A program made the translations under genes and the position numbers. The notes under the pieces were generated by a model. That model was not told the origin of the DNA. It saw only the letters and a program-made list of their open reading frames with translations, and made no database searches. Of a stretch of 63,760 nt of DNA, positions 7,938 to 13,699 are shown one piece after another; the stretch's first letter is position 1, and the number at the start of each line of letters is the position of its first letter. The DNA is from a virus, in IMG/VR virus record IMGVR_UViG_3300036791_001402, positions 1-63,760 of that record; one strand, 5' to 3'.

Positions 7938-8192
7938 TCAGTTCTCCCGGTACAGAAATTCCTGAAGCTCGATTAACTCCCCATATACCGCTAGGAGGCG
8001 CGAGAGGCGGTCCTCATGCTCTTCGATGGCCTGGGTGATAGCAGATGGTCCCTGCGGATAATAGTCGCGCCCGTTGGGGCCGGTCTGCTCAAGGGCGCGG
8101 ATGGCTTGGCGCAGGGTATCGATTCCCCGGTGGTTGTCTGCCTGCAGGTCTTTACGCGAGGTGCCGTTGAGGTGGATGGTGGGATAGATCAC
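7938..8192 (-). CDS. Hypothetical helical protein, GTG start
   Basis: The GTG at 8192 overlaps the upstream stop as GTGA. The longer open frame upstream is read-through over the neighbouring gene. The 84-residue product (starts MIYPTIHLNGTSRKDL) is helical in its second half (EEHEDRLSRLLAVYGELIEL). Function unknown. Confidence 0.7.
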   Translation of the reverse strand: MIYPTIHLNGTSRKDLQADNHRGIDTLRQAIRALEQTGPNGRDYYPQGPSAITQAIEEHEDRLSRLLAVYGELIELQEFLYREN

Positions 8193-8491
8193 AGGTGCGT
8201 CTCCAGTCCGGTGAAAGCGGTGAAGGTGGTCTGGAGGTCGGAAGCGTGGAGATGCTCGAAGGTCTCGATCACCCGCATCGACCAGTCGCCGCCCTTGCCG
8301 ACCTGCCACATGATCATGCGGTAGGTATCGTCGGGCTGGAGGACCACACAGACGTGGGTGACTTTGCTGACCGGTCGCGCCAGCTTCCAGCGCAGGGAAT
8401 GCTGGTCGCCGACTAAATACTTGGCGCCGGTCATGGCGACGAATCGCGACCCGCCCATCTGCTCGAGGATGGTTTTCGCAACGGCTGTCAT
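8189..8491 (-). CDS. Hypothetical protein
   Basis: The start at 8491 (MTAVAKTILEQMGGSRF) overlaps the upstream stop as ATGA. The 100-residue product has an alternating strand pattern (THVCVVLQPDDTYRMIMWQV) suggesting a compact alpha/beta domain. Similar proteins occur in phages as hypotheticals. Confidence 0.7.
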   Translation of the reverse strand: MTAVAKTILEQMGGSRFVAMTGAKYLVGDQHSLRWKLARPVSKVTHVCVVLQPDDTYRMIMWQVGKGGDWSMRVIETFEHLHASDLQTTFTAFTGLETHL

Positions 8492-8841
8492 GGCCTCGCG
8501 CCCCATTTCTGAGCAAGCCTGAAAGCCTTGCACGGGCAGTTACCAGCGCAACCAGATCCGGCCTCGCACTCCGGGGTGTGTTCGGATTTCTCATGTCCGC
8601 AGTAGGAGCACAACGGCTCGGGCGGGGGCATGGCGACGACGGGCATTTTGGTCTCCTTGGCGACTCGCGTGGTGTAGGTCTTGTCGGCATTGACCTCGGT
8701 TGAAAGCACCAGCGGCGGTTCCAGGCGGATCTCCCGGGCACGCACCTTGCGATGCCCGGGGTTGAGGTCGGTCATGATGGCGACGATCTCGCGGATCGCG
8801 GATCTGAGGTCGGCGAGAGTGACAACCCTGTGGGTGGTCAT
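8488..8841 (-). CDS. Hypothetical protein with zinc-binding Cys cluster
   Basis: This 117-residue protein is coupled by ATGA overlaps at both ends. The C-terminal half has CSYCGHEKSEHTPEC and CAGNCPCKAF, a Cys/His cluster of the kind that binds one or two zinc ions. The N-terminus is helical. Function unknown. Confidence 0.7.
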   Translation of the reverse strand: MTTHRVVTLADLRSAIREIVAIMTDLNPGHRKVRAREIRLEPPLVLSTEVNADKTYTTRVAKETKMPVVAMPPPEPLCSYCGHEKSEHTPECEAGSGCAGNCPCKAFRLAQKWGARP

Positions 8842-9038
8842 GAGGTCTCCTTAGTGGTCCTGATCGCGATTACGCGGCCGGCGGGGTCGGTGACGCGATG
8901 AATGACGGTGCGGGTAGGTCTGGGTTCGTTCAGGTGGAAGCGGACGCTGTCGGGCCGGAAGCGGCATTCGATAGCGGGGTCGTGGTCGGCCTCGCACCAC
9001 GGGCAGGAGGGCAGGATGTGCGCCGGTCGGGTTCTCAT
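8838..9038 (-). CDS. Small Cys-containing protein
   Basis: The start at 9038 (MRTRPAHILPSCPWCEADHD) overlaps the stop of the upstream gene. The 66-residue product has CPWC plus a downstream Cys, a minimal zinc site. Function unknown. Confidence 0.65.
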   Translation of the reverse strand: MRTRPAHILPSCPWCEADHDPAIECRFRPDSVRFHLNEPRPTRTVIHRVTDPAGRVIAIRTTKETS

Positions 9039-9532
9039 TTGCTCATCTCCCACAGGAAGGATTTCCCGACGACGACGGGTTGCACTGTGACACCGTTCCA
9101 CTCGCGGAGATCATCGAAGGTGGTGATCTCCGGTTGGAAGCCGGGATAGACCGTCTCCCGCCATTTAGTGAAAACCAACCGCTGGGCTTCCTTGCGGTCA
9201 TGCGAGATCGCCATCACCGTATAGCCCCCGGCATCGCACATGCCCACGAAGACCGTCTCAGGTTCAGGTTGACGGTCGGGGGCGGCGACCTCGCGAGGGA
9301 CGACCGGATGGAGTCGGGCCATAAGGGCTTCGCGTTTGGCACGACCAGCGGCTAAAGCGGTTTCGCGGTCAGGGAAGGGTTTGTTGTCGCCGACGCTGAT
9401 GAAGCGCAGGAATTTGGTGAAGGGTTTGCCGGTGCGCTTGTTTCGCGCTGTCATGTATTCCCGAATCGAGCAGTAGAATCCGCCGATCCCTGATGCGCTG
9501 GTTCCGATCTTGTAACGCTCACTTGCTTTCAT
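9035..9532 (-). CDS. Hypothetical protein behind ribozyme A
   Basis: The start at 9532 (MKASERYKIG) is chosen because the longer frame would run through ribozyme A. GGAAAGAGA precedes this ATG. The 165-residue product has an integrase-arm-like or single-strand-binding-like N-terminus (FYCSIREYMTARNKRTGKPF), a variable middle, and a small alpha/beta C-terminal domain. It is the first gene of an eight-gene coupled run down to 6868. Function unknown. Confidence 0.7.
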   Translation of the reverse strand: MKASERYKIGTSASGIGGFYCSIREYMTARNKRTGKPFTKFLRFISVGDNKPFPDRETALAAGRAKREALMARLHPVVPREVAAPDRQPEPETVFVGMCDAGGYTVMAISHDRKEAQRLVFTKWRETVYPGFQPEITTFDDLREWNGVTVQPVVVGKSFLWEMSK

Positions 9533-9544
9533 AGTTCTCTTTCC

Positions 9545-9597
9545 GTGCCATTGGTTGAAGCTCAGGTGCGCCACGCGAAGGCTGGACACTTGCACCC
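9545..9597 (-). ncRNA. HDV-like self-cleaving ribozyme, copy A
   Basis: Read on the minus strand, P1 is GGGUGC/GCACCU, with a G-U pair at the predicted cut between 9598 and 9597. P2 is GUG(U)CCA/UGGCAC with one bulged U. P3 is GCC/GGC with loop UUCGCGU. The 13-nt joining segment ends ACCAA, placing the catalytic C. P1 and P2 differ from the other copies yet still pair. A CCCGGA/UCCGGG hairpin (9599-9615) lies one base before the cut. The Shine-Dalgarno GGAAAGAGA follows at once. Confidence 0.85.
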
Positions 9598-9622
9598 GCC
9601 CGGATTCGCTCCGGGGCAGCGG

Positions 9623-9862
9623 TTAATCTGCGTCCTGCATCCAGCGTGGATGGTCGTCGCGGATGTCGTCTATCGTGTAGCGCCCCACGCGTTGCATGAG
9701 GATCTCGTTAGCCTGAGACTCAAATCCCGTTGCCACTTCGAGAATGGGCGCATGGAAGCTATTGCCATTGCGACGGTGAGGGATTCCATGCTTGTCGAGT
9801 TGCCGTTCAATCCACGACAGTTTCGGTTCGTTGGTTCGCTTGCAAAACAAGACATAGTCCAT
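9623..9862 (-). CDS. Hypothetical protein
   Basis: This 79-residue alpha/beta protein (MDYVLFCKRTNEPKLSWIER) has a start that overlaps the upstream stop as TAATG, with GGGGGTAAG in front. It is the second cistron behind ribozyme B. Its end lies just before the hairpin of ribozyme A. Function unknown. Confidence 0.7.
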   Translation of the reverse strand: MDYVLFCKRTNEPKLSWIERQLDKHGIPHRRNGNSFHAPILEVATGFESQANEILMQRVGRYTIDDIRDDHPRWMQDAD

Positions 9863-10350
9863 TACTTACCCCCTTTGTAGATTGCCAAGGCGGTTTCCAT
9901 GGGCAGCAGGTTGAGGATCTGGACCGCCTTTAGCTTGGCGGGGGTCTGGGGGTCGCGCAGATAGGTGCCGACCTGCGCGGGAGTCAGTTTGCGGGTCTCG
10001 AAGATGCCCTCGCTGCCGACCTTGGTGAAGAGGATCTTGTTAGTCATGGCGCGTTTCAGGTCTTTGGCTAGAAGGTGATCTTCGAGCAGGTCGCCGATAA
10101 GGATGTCGGCATCCTGCGGGTAGGTTTCAGTCGTGCCGTCGCCCATGTCCATGGCGACCGGCGGGAGCGTGGCGGCATACTCGGCCAGGCGGGTTTCCAG
10201 GGCGAAGGGCTGATAGAAATTCGGGCCGCCGTGCCCGTCGTTGCGGACGTCTCCAGCACGTTTGCCGTCGATGTAGATGGTGGCCTCGAAGCAGTGGGTT
10301 TCCTCAGAGGCGAATGCCGCCCGTTTGATGTTCCTGAGTTCGATCTTCAT
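9862..10350 (-). CDS. Hypothetical protein behind ribozyme B
   Basis: The start at 10350 (MKIELRNIKRAAF) follows ribozyme B and GGAAAAGAG. The longer frame upstream is read-through over two genes. The 162-residue product begins with a beta-rich domain (CFEATIYIDGKRAGDVRNDGHGG) seen in other phage hypotheticals. It continues as an alpha-helical half (NKILFTKVGSEGIFETRKL). Function unknown. Confidence 0.72.
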   Translation of the reverse strand: MKIELRNIKRAAFASEETHCFEATIYIDGKRAGDVRNDGHGGPNFYQPFALETRLAEYAATLPPVAMDMGDGTTETYPQDADILIGDLLEDHLLAKDLKRAMTNKILFTKVGSEGIFETRKLTPAQVGTYLRDPQTPAKLKAVQILNLLPMETALAIYKGGK

Positions 10351-10364
10351 GAGTTCTCTTTTCC

Positions 10365-10417
10365 GCTTGATTGGTTGACGCTCAGTCCCGCCGACGTGAA
10401 GGCTCAAGCTTGGGACC
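10365..10417 (-). ncRNA. HDV-like self-cleaving ribozyme, copy B
   Basis: P1 is GGUCCC/GGGACU, P2 GCUUGA/UCAAGC and P3 GCC/GGC with loop UUCACGUC. The joining segment is 13 nt and ends ACCAA. The predicted cut is U-G at 10418/10417. A short CCGG/CCGG hairpin (10423-10433) lies upstream. The element overlaps the last codons and stop of the preceding gene (stop at 10382-10384), so cleavage would leave that message without a stop codon. Confidence 0.87.
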
Positions 10418-10708
10418 ATCCCCCGGAATCCGGTACTCGCGTTCAAGGCGTTCGTTCGATGCCTTGACCATTTCGACCGTGAGCGGGGGTTGCGGCTTGA
10501 ATCCCTCCAGCTTGCGCTCCACCCAATAGAGGACTGCGGTACGGGTTCCGGTGTAGCCCTGAAAGACTCCATCGAACGTGTAGATGACTCCGGGGTCGGG
10601 TTCGGGATAGTCGGCATATACGGCATCAGCGACCGTGACCTTGTGACCTTTGACCGTGGTTTGCATCCATTCGCCGACGACGCGGAAATCGGATAAGCGG
10701 CATCCCAT
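10382..10708 (-). CDS. Hypothetical protein overlapping ribozyme B
   Basis: This 108-residue protein (MGCRLSDFRVVGEWMQTTV) has an ATG that directly follows the upstream TAG. A small beta domain (GVIYTFDGVFQGYTGTRTAV) is followed by a helical end. The last dozen codons and the stop are embedded in ribozyme B. Function unknown. Confidence 0.65.
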   Translation of the reverse strand: MGCRLSDFRVVGEWMQTTVKGHKVTVADAVYADYPEPDPGVIYTFDGVFQGYTGTRTAVLYWVERKLEGFKPQPPLTVEMVKASNERLEREYRIPGDGPKLEPSRRRD

Positions 10709-11023
10709 CTATTTGCCCTCCGTGAGTGCAGCCAAGGCTGAAGCGATGTTGTCGCCCTCATAGAGGGTCTGGCAGAGTTCAGGTGGGTAATCCTCAAATC
10801 CGCCGACCGCCTGATAGACGCGATAGCGGGGCAATGCCATCTCCCGCTGATCCGGGTCGGGATGGTCCGACCAGATCTCGCGGGAGTCGATGGGGTCGGG
10901 GGTAACGAAGCGGGGGCAGACGTCGTTGTGCCACGATTCGTCGCTGAGCTTACCTGATTGAACGAGGGAGAGGATCTCCGGGGGAACGTTGTAGTCGGAT
11001 GCGAATTCTTTACGCCATGACAT
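10709..11023 (-). CDS. Hypothetical protein behind ribozyme C
   Basis: This 104-residue protein (MSWRKEFASDYNVPPEILSL) starts 16 nt after the last strand of ribozyme C, with GGAAAGAGA as ribosome site. It resembles a phage hypothetical group with NDVCPRF and short alpha/beta content. Its TAG abuts the next ATG. Function unknown. Confidence 0.7.
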   Translation of the reverse strand: MSWRKEFASDYNVPPEILSLVQSGKLSDESWHNDVCPRFVTPDPIDSREIWSDHPDPDQREMALPRYRVYQAVGGFEDYPPELCQTLYEGDNIASALAALTEGK

Positions 11024-11039
11024 GCTGTTTTCTCTTTCC

Positions 11040-11091
11040 GCTGATTCGGTAAACGCTCAGTCCCGCCCCGTGAAGGCATCAGCATGGGACC
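11040..11091 (-). ncRNA. HDV-like self-cleaving ribozyme, copy C
   Basis: P1 is GGUCCC/GGGACU, P2 GCUGAU/AUCAGC and P3 GCC/GGC with loop UUCACGG. The joining segment is 13 nt and ends ACCGA, matching the CGA of HDV J4/2. The predicted cut is U-G at 11092/11091. The upstream hairpin is seven pairs, CCCCGGA/UCCGGGG (11095-11113). GGAAAGAGA follows. Confidence 0.88.
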
Positions 11092-11120
11092 ATGCCCCGG
11101 AATGACTCCGGGGGTTAGTG

Positions 11121-11603
11121 CTACGCCCTCACGGTCGCACCGTGGGCCACAGACGCGTTATAGATGGCATCTACGACCGCTGCCAGATCAATGCAGTCGG
11201 TTCCGACCTCGACCCATACCCCGTTGCCGTCGCCGACCAGACCGCCGTCGGCATCGCTGTCGTCCGCGCCCCATTTGTCGCCTGAGGTTCCCCACACCAG
11301 TTCGCCCTTGTCGGTCTTGAGAACGGAGACGCACCAGATGCCCCCGCCCGTGTGCATCAGACCAGCGGTCAGTCTTTTTGCGGTCAAGGCCGAAGCGATG
11401 GCCTCCATCCATTCGGTGCCGTAGTCTTCGCGGACGGATTCGCCCAGACCTTCCTCGACTTCGTTGAGCATGTCGGTGAGCCATCCGGCGACGGTCTCGC
11501 GGACAGGGTCGTTTTCTTCAGCGGGGATCTCCGCCTGATTGTCGAGCCAATTGCCGACGAGGTCATAGAACTTCTGGGCGCGAATCCTGTTCAGTGTGTC
11601 CAT
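11121..11603 (-). CDS. Hypothetical protein behind ribozyme D
   Basis: The start at 11603 (MDTLNRIRAQKFYDLVGNWL) follows ribozyme D with GGAAAAGAGA. The 160-residue product is helical and acidic in its first half. Its second half is glycine- and aspartate-rich (GDKWGADDSDADGGLVGDG), with beta strands and a possible calcium-binding look. Function unknown. Confidence 0.7.
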   Translation of the reverse strand: MDTLNRIRAQKFYDLVGNWLDNQAEIPAEENDPVRETVAGWLTDMLNEVEEGLGESVREDYGTEWMEAIASALTAKRLTAGLMHTGGGIWCVSVLKTDKGELVWGTSGDKWGADDSDADGGLVGDGNGVWVEVGTDCIDLAAVVDAIYNASVAHGATVRA

Positions 11604-11620
11604 CGTGTTTTCTCTTTTCC

Positions 11621-11672
11621 GCTGATTTGGTTGTCGCTCAGTCCCGCCACGAGAAGGCATCAGCTTGGGACC
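11621..11672 (-). ncRNA. HDV-like self-cleaving ribozyme, copy D
   Basis: P1 is GGUCCC/GGGACU, P2 GCUGAU/AUCAGC and P3 GCC/GGC with loop UUCUCGU. The joining segment is 13 nt and ends ACCAA. The predicted cut is C-G at 11673/11672. The upstream hairpin is eight perfect pairs, AUCCCGGC/GCCGGGAU (11675-11693). GGAAAAGAGA follows the last strand. Confidence 0.9.
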
Positions 11673-11699
11673 GTATCCCGGCATGGCCGGGATGGTTGC

Positions 11700-12026
11700 T
11701 CAGGCGAAGGTCTTGAGCCACGCTGCTACGATCTCTTCATGGATATCGACGTCGCTCGACAGCGTGGTTGATTTCGACTCATGCGTCTCGCCTTCGTCGT
11801 AGGCTTTGCGGGAAGCGTAGACGTCGCCATCCCACGTCTCATTGGCGTCTCCGAATGCGACCACGGTCCCGTCGGGCATGTCGGTAATGATGACCGTCAC
11901 GTTGCTGTCGGCGAGGGATTCGCTGGGGAATCCGTGAGCGGTGAGTTGCTTGGCGACCCAGTCCATTTCGGCGAGGTGGGTCGAGAAGGCGTTGTCGTCC
12001 ATTGCTTCATATTTCGCGATGCTCAT
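11700..12026 (-). CDS. Hypothetical acidic protein behind ribozyme E
   Basis: The start at 12026 (MSIAKYEAMDDNAFSTHLAE) lies behind ribozyme E and AGAAAAGAGA. The 108-residue acidic protein has a central beta segment (NVTVIITDMPDGTVVAFGD). A DNA-mimic or regulator role is conceivable, but no family is recognised. Confidence 0.7.
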   Translation of the reverse strand: MSIAKYEAMDDNAFSTHLAEMDWVAKQLTAHGFPSESLADSNVTVIITDMPDGTVVAFGDANETWDGDVYASRKAYDEGETHESKSTTLSSDVDIHEEIVAAWLKTFA

Positions 12027-12040
12027 TGGTTCTCTTTTCT

Positions 12041-12093
12041 GCCTGATTGGTAGTTGCTCAGTCCCGCGAACGTGAACGCTCAGGCGTGGGACC
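12041..12093 (-). ncRNA. HDV-like self-cleaving ribozyme, copy E
   Basis: P1 is GGUCCC/GGGACU and P2 GCCUGA/UCAGGC. P3 is GCG/CGC, a compensatory change from the GCC/GGC of other copies, with loop UUCACGUU. The joining segment is 13 nt and ends ACCAA. The predicted cut is U-G at 12094/12093. A CCCC/GGGG hairpin lies at 12096-12107. AGAAAAGAGA follows. Confidence 0.89.
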
Positions 12094-12109
12094 ATCCCCG
12101 TGAGGGGAG

Positions 12110-12262
12110 TTACTGCAACTCGTCCGCTGGACGGTCCCAGTTGATGCTGTTGACGAAGGTGTCCTGAAAGTCGTGCCCACAAGTGTGTTGGGCGTATTGG
12201 TGCGCGTAGTTGTGTGTTTTGCAGGAATGTGTACCTGTGATGCAGTTGGTAGGCAGGTTCAT
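12110..12262 (-). CDS. Small His/Cys-rich protein behind ribozyme F
   Basis: This 50-residue frame begins at 12262 behind ribozyme F and GGAAAAGAGA. It is rich in His and Cys (CKTHNYAHQYAQHTCGHDF), which suggests metal binding. It ends just before the ribozyme E hairpin. The ribozyme-coupled start is the main support. Confidence 0.65.
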   Translation of the reverse strand: MNLPTNCITGTHSCKTHNYAHQYAQHTCGHDFQDTFVNSINWDRPADELQ

Positions 12263-12276
12263 CGATTCTCTTTTCC

Positions 12277-12328
12277 GCACATTCGGTAGTTGCTCAGTCT
12301 CGCCACGTGAAGGCATGTGCTTGAGACC
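12277..12328 (-). ncRNA. HDV-like self-cleaving ribozyme, copy F
   Basis: P1 is GGUCUC/GAGACU, a compensatory change against the common GGUCCC/GGGACU. P2 is GCACAU/AUGUGC and P3 GCC/GGC with loop UUCACGU. The joining segment is 13 nt and ends ACCGA. The predicted cut is U-G at 12329/12328. A CCCC/GGGG hairpin lies at 12331-12343. GGAAAAGAGA follows. Confidence 0.9.
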
Positions 12329-12349
12329 ATCCCCGCAAAGGGGAAAAGG

Positions 12350-12562
12350 TTAGTCGATTAGCGCGTCAATGGTTTGGCGTGCATAGTTCCACGATTGAGT
12401 GGACGGAACGCGATGAATCATCTGCCCGTCTTTTTCAATCCACATGTCGCCCGTGAGTGCATTGCGACGAACGAGGTATCCGCGATAGGCCATGCGGGAA
12501 AAGTCGACAGTCTGCAATGCTGCCAACGCTGCCATACTGCGATAGGTACGCTTAGTGGTCAT
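12350..12562 (-). CDS. Hypothetical protein
   Basis: The start at 12562 (MTTKRTYRSMAALAALQTVD) has GAAGGATT upstream and lies after a hairpin. The 70-residue product is basic with a short beta pair (YLVRRNALTGDMWIEKDG). It is the only downstream cistron here preceded by a plain hairpin instead of a ribozyme or a coupled start. Function unknown. Confidence 0.65.
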   Translation of the reverse strand: MTTKRTYRSMAALAALQTVDFSRMAYRGYLVRRNALTGDMWIEKDGQMIHRVPSTQSWNYARQTIDALID

Positions 12563-12577
12563 GAGTGGTAATCCTTC

Positions 12578-12601
12578 TACCCATGATATCCCGCATGGGT
12601 A
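12578..12601 (-). promoter_or_regulatory. Intercistronic hairpin beside a ribosome site
   Basis: TACCCATG (12578-12585) and CATGGGTA (12594-12601) form eight pairs around an eight-base loop, ending just before the Shine-Dalgarno of the next gene. There is no U-run, so processing or translational control is more likely than termination. Confidence 0.5.
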
Positions 12602-12614
12602 CGGCATTCAAGAG

Positions 12615-13343
12615 TTATGCTGCGATGGAGATCTGAACCAATTGGGCGACAGGGACCACGAATCCGCTCGTGTCTTTCTTTGCTGGACCTTTAGCGCGTA
12701 GTCCAATGACCGAACCCTTGTATCCGTCCAGAAAACGAAGGTCGTGCAAGTCGCCGTCAATGACCGGACGTCCAAGGAAAGTCGAAGGCAGGGGGGAACC
12801 TTTCTTTGTGTCGAAAACGACTGCCACATTCAACCCATGGTCCAATGCACGCATGGTCTCGGCTTCGTTGGTCTCAGAATGAGAAAACGTCAAGTGATAG
12901 TTCGGAGTAACGCGTTCCCATGCGCGTGCATGCTTCGTATAGTCGTAGAAAACCACGTTCGGGAATTCGCTTGCCATCATCAAAGCTAACCATGGAAGGT
13001 CGGACGTCCCATTGACCCGTACCGCAGGGATAAGCTTTTCCCGTTTAGCCTTGCGAATTAAAGCTTCAATCGACCAACGCATCGAAGCAAGGAATCCTTC
13101 CCTGTCATCGAACAGAAAGTGAGTCTTCGCAATGCGCTGCCGCACTATCGTGGGGAATGCTCCCCGTCCAGCTTTGAACAAACAAACGTTGCGGCATCCT
13201 TCGCTCGAATCAGTGCAGAGGTTCCCGCGTCCACCCTCAGAAGCGGGGGCAAGGTAAAGAATCCCGGTTAAATATCCCAAAGACTCGCCCTTGCTAGTCT
13301 TCGCATTTTCGGTGGTCAATAGTGCGCGATACTTCGTTGTCAT
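12615..13343 (-). CDS. Phage protein of a conserved uncharacterised family (LYLAP/GTSD/YDYTK motifs)
   Basis: This 242-residue protein follows ribozyme G. It has motifs I recognise from a widespread phage family of unknown function: LYLAPASEGGRGNLC, GCRNVCLFKAGRG, VRVNGTSDLPW, VVFYDYTKHARA, LTFSHSETNE, AVVFD and VIDGDLHDLRFLDG. The conserved Cys, Asp and His residues look catalytic, but no activity is known to me. The length is typical and the frame intact. Confidence 0.82.
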   Translation of the reverse strand: MTTKYRALLTTENAKTSKGESLGYLTGILYLAPASEGGRGNLCTDSSEGCRNVCLFKAGRGAFPTIVRQRIAKTHFLFDDREGFLASMRWSIEALIRKAKREKLIPAVRVNGTSDLPWLALMMASEFPNVVFYDYTKHARAWERVTPNYHLTFSHSETNEAETMRALDHGLNVAVVFDTKKGSPLPSTFLGRPVIDGDLHDLRFLDGYKGSVIGLRAKGPAKKDTSGFVVPVAQLVQISIAA

Positions 13344-13357
13344 TCCGTCTCTTTTCC

Positions 13358-13409
13358 GTCGATTCAGTAGTTGCTCAGTTCCACCACGTGAAGGTATCGA
13401 CTTGGAACC
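13358..13409 (-). ncRNA. HDV-like ribozyme, copy G, with C-to-U at the presumed catalytic base
   Basis: P1 is GGUUCC/GGAACU, P2 GUCGAU/AUCGAC, and P3 ACC/GGU with loop UUCACGU. All three helices carry compensatory changes against the other copies. The 13-nt joining segment ends ACUGA instead of ACCRA, so the presumed catalytic C is U and cleavage may be weak or lost. The predicted cut is U-G at 13410/13409. A CCCC/GGGG hairpin lies at 13413-13424. GGAAAAGAGA follows. Confidence 0.85.
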
Positions 13410-13427
13410 ATTCCCCCGCAGGGGAGG

Positions 13428-13646
13428 TTAGAAAACACACCAACGGACTATGTCATTCCACGACCATCCCGAACGACCTAACGCGTCCAATATCCGCTGG
13501 GTTTGAAACAACTTGTCTTCCCCAGCCATTTCGACATAGACATGTGCCGTACCTTCGCAAGTGACATCCAACCCACTCGCCCTCAAACGTTGTGCGGCAG
13601 ACTCAACTACAGTCGGACCACAGTAAACCCTGTATCGCGATGTCAT
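13428..13646 (-). CDS. Hypothetical protein, first gene of the ribozyme operon
   Basis: This 72-residue protein (MTSRYRVYCGPTVVESAAQR) has an alpha/beta pattern like small nucleotide- or RNA-binding folds. It is preceded by GAAAGGAAAGGG and by a TATAAT box. It is the promoter-proximal gene of the minus-strand operon, so it may be the most strongly expressed. Function unknown. Confidence 0.7.
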   Translation of the reverse strand: MTSRYRVYCGPTVVESAAQRLRASGLDVTCEGTAHVYVEMAGEDKLFQTQRILDALGRSGWSWNDIVRWCVF

Positions 13647-13693
13647 TTTTCCCTTTCCTTTCTGTCTCTTGCACCGTCTTTGCTGCCCTAACC

Positions 13694-13699
13694 ATTATA
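13694..13699 (-). promoter_or_regulatory. Probable -10 box of the ribozyme operon promoter
   Basis: The minus strand reads CGTATAATGG here, a perfect TATAAT about 48 nt upstream of the first gene of the operon. The -35 region is poor (GATAAA at 17-nt spacing), so an activator or phage factor may be needed. Confidence 0.55.

Noticed and set aside
9862-11085. One 407-codon protein covering three minus-strand genes
   Set aside because: The upstream part overlaps two other genes and two ribozymes in the wrong frame. The start at 10350 has the ribosome site.
11040-11091. Hammerhead ribozyme, suggested by CUGAUG in copies C and D
   Set aside because: CUGAUG is not kept in the other copies and is simply one strand of P2. 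No GAAA partner at the right place. The strand order and covariation fit an HDV-like fold.
9545-13409. Repeats read as CRISPR, transcriptional terminators or a preQ1-like riboswitch
   Set aside because: There are no spacers of fixed length between identical repeats. The elements lack U-runs. A three-helix nested pseudoknot with a G-U start and L3 UUCACGU is not a preQ1 aptamer.
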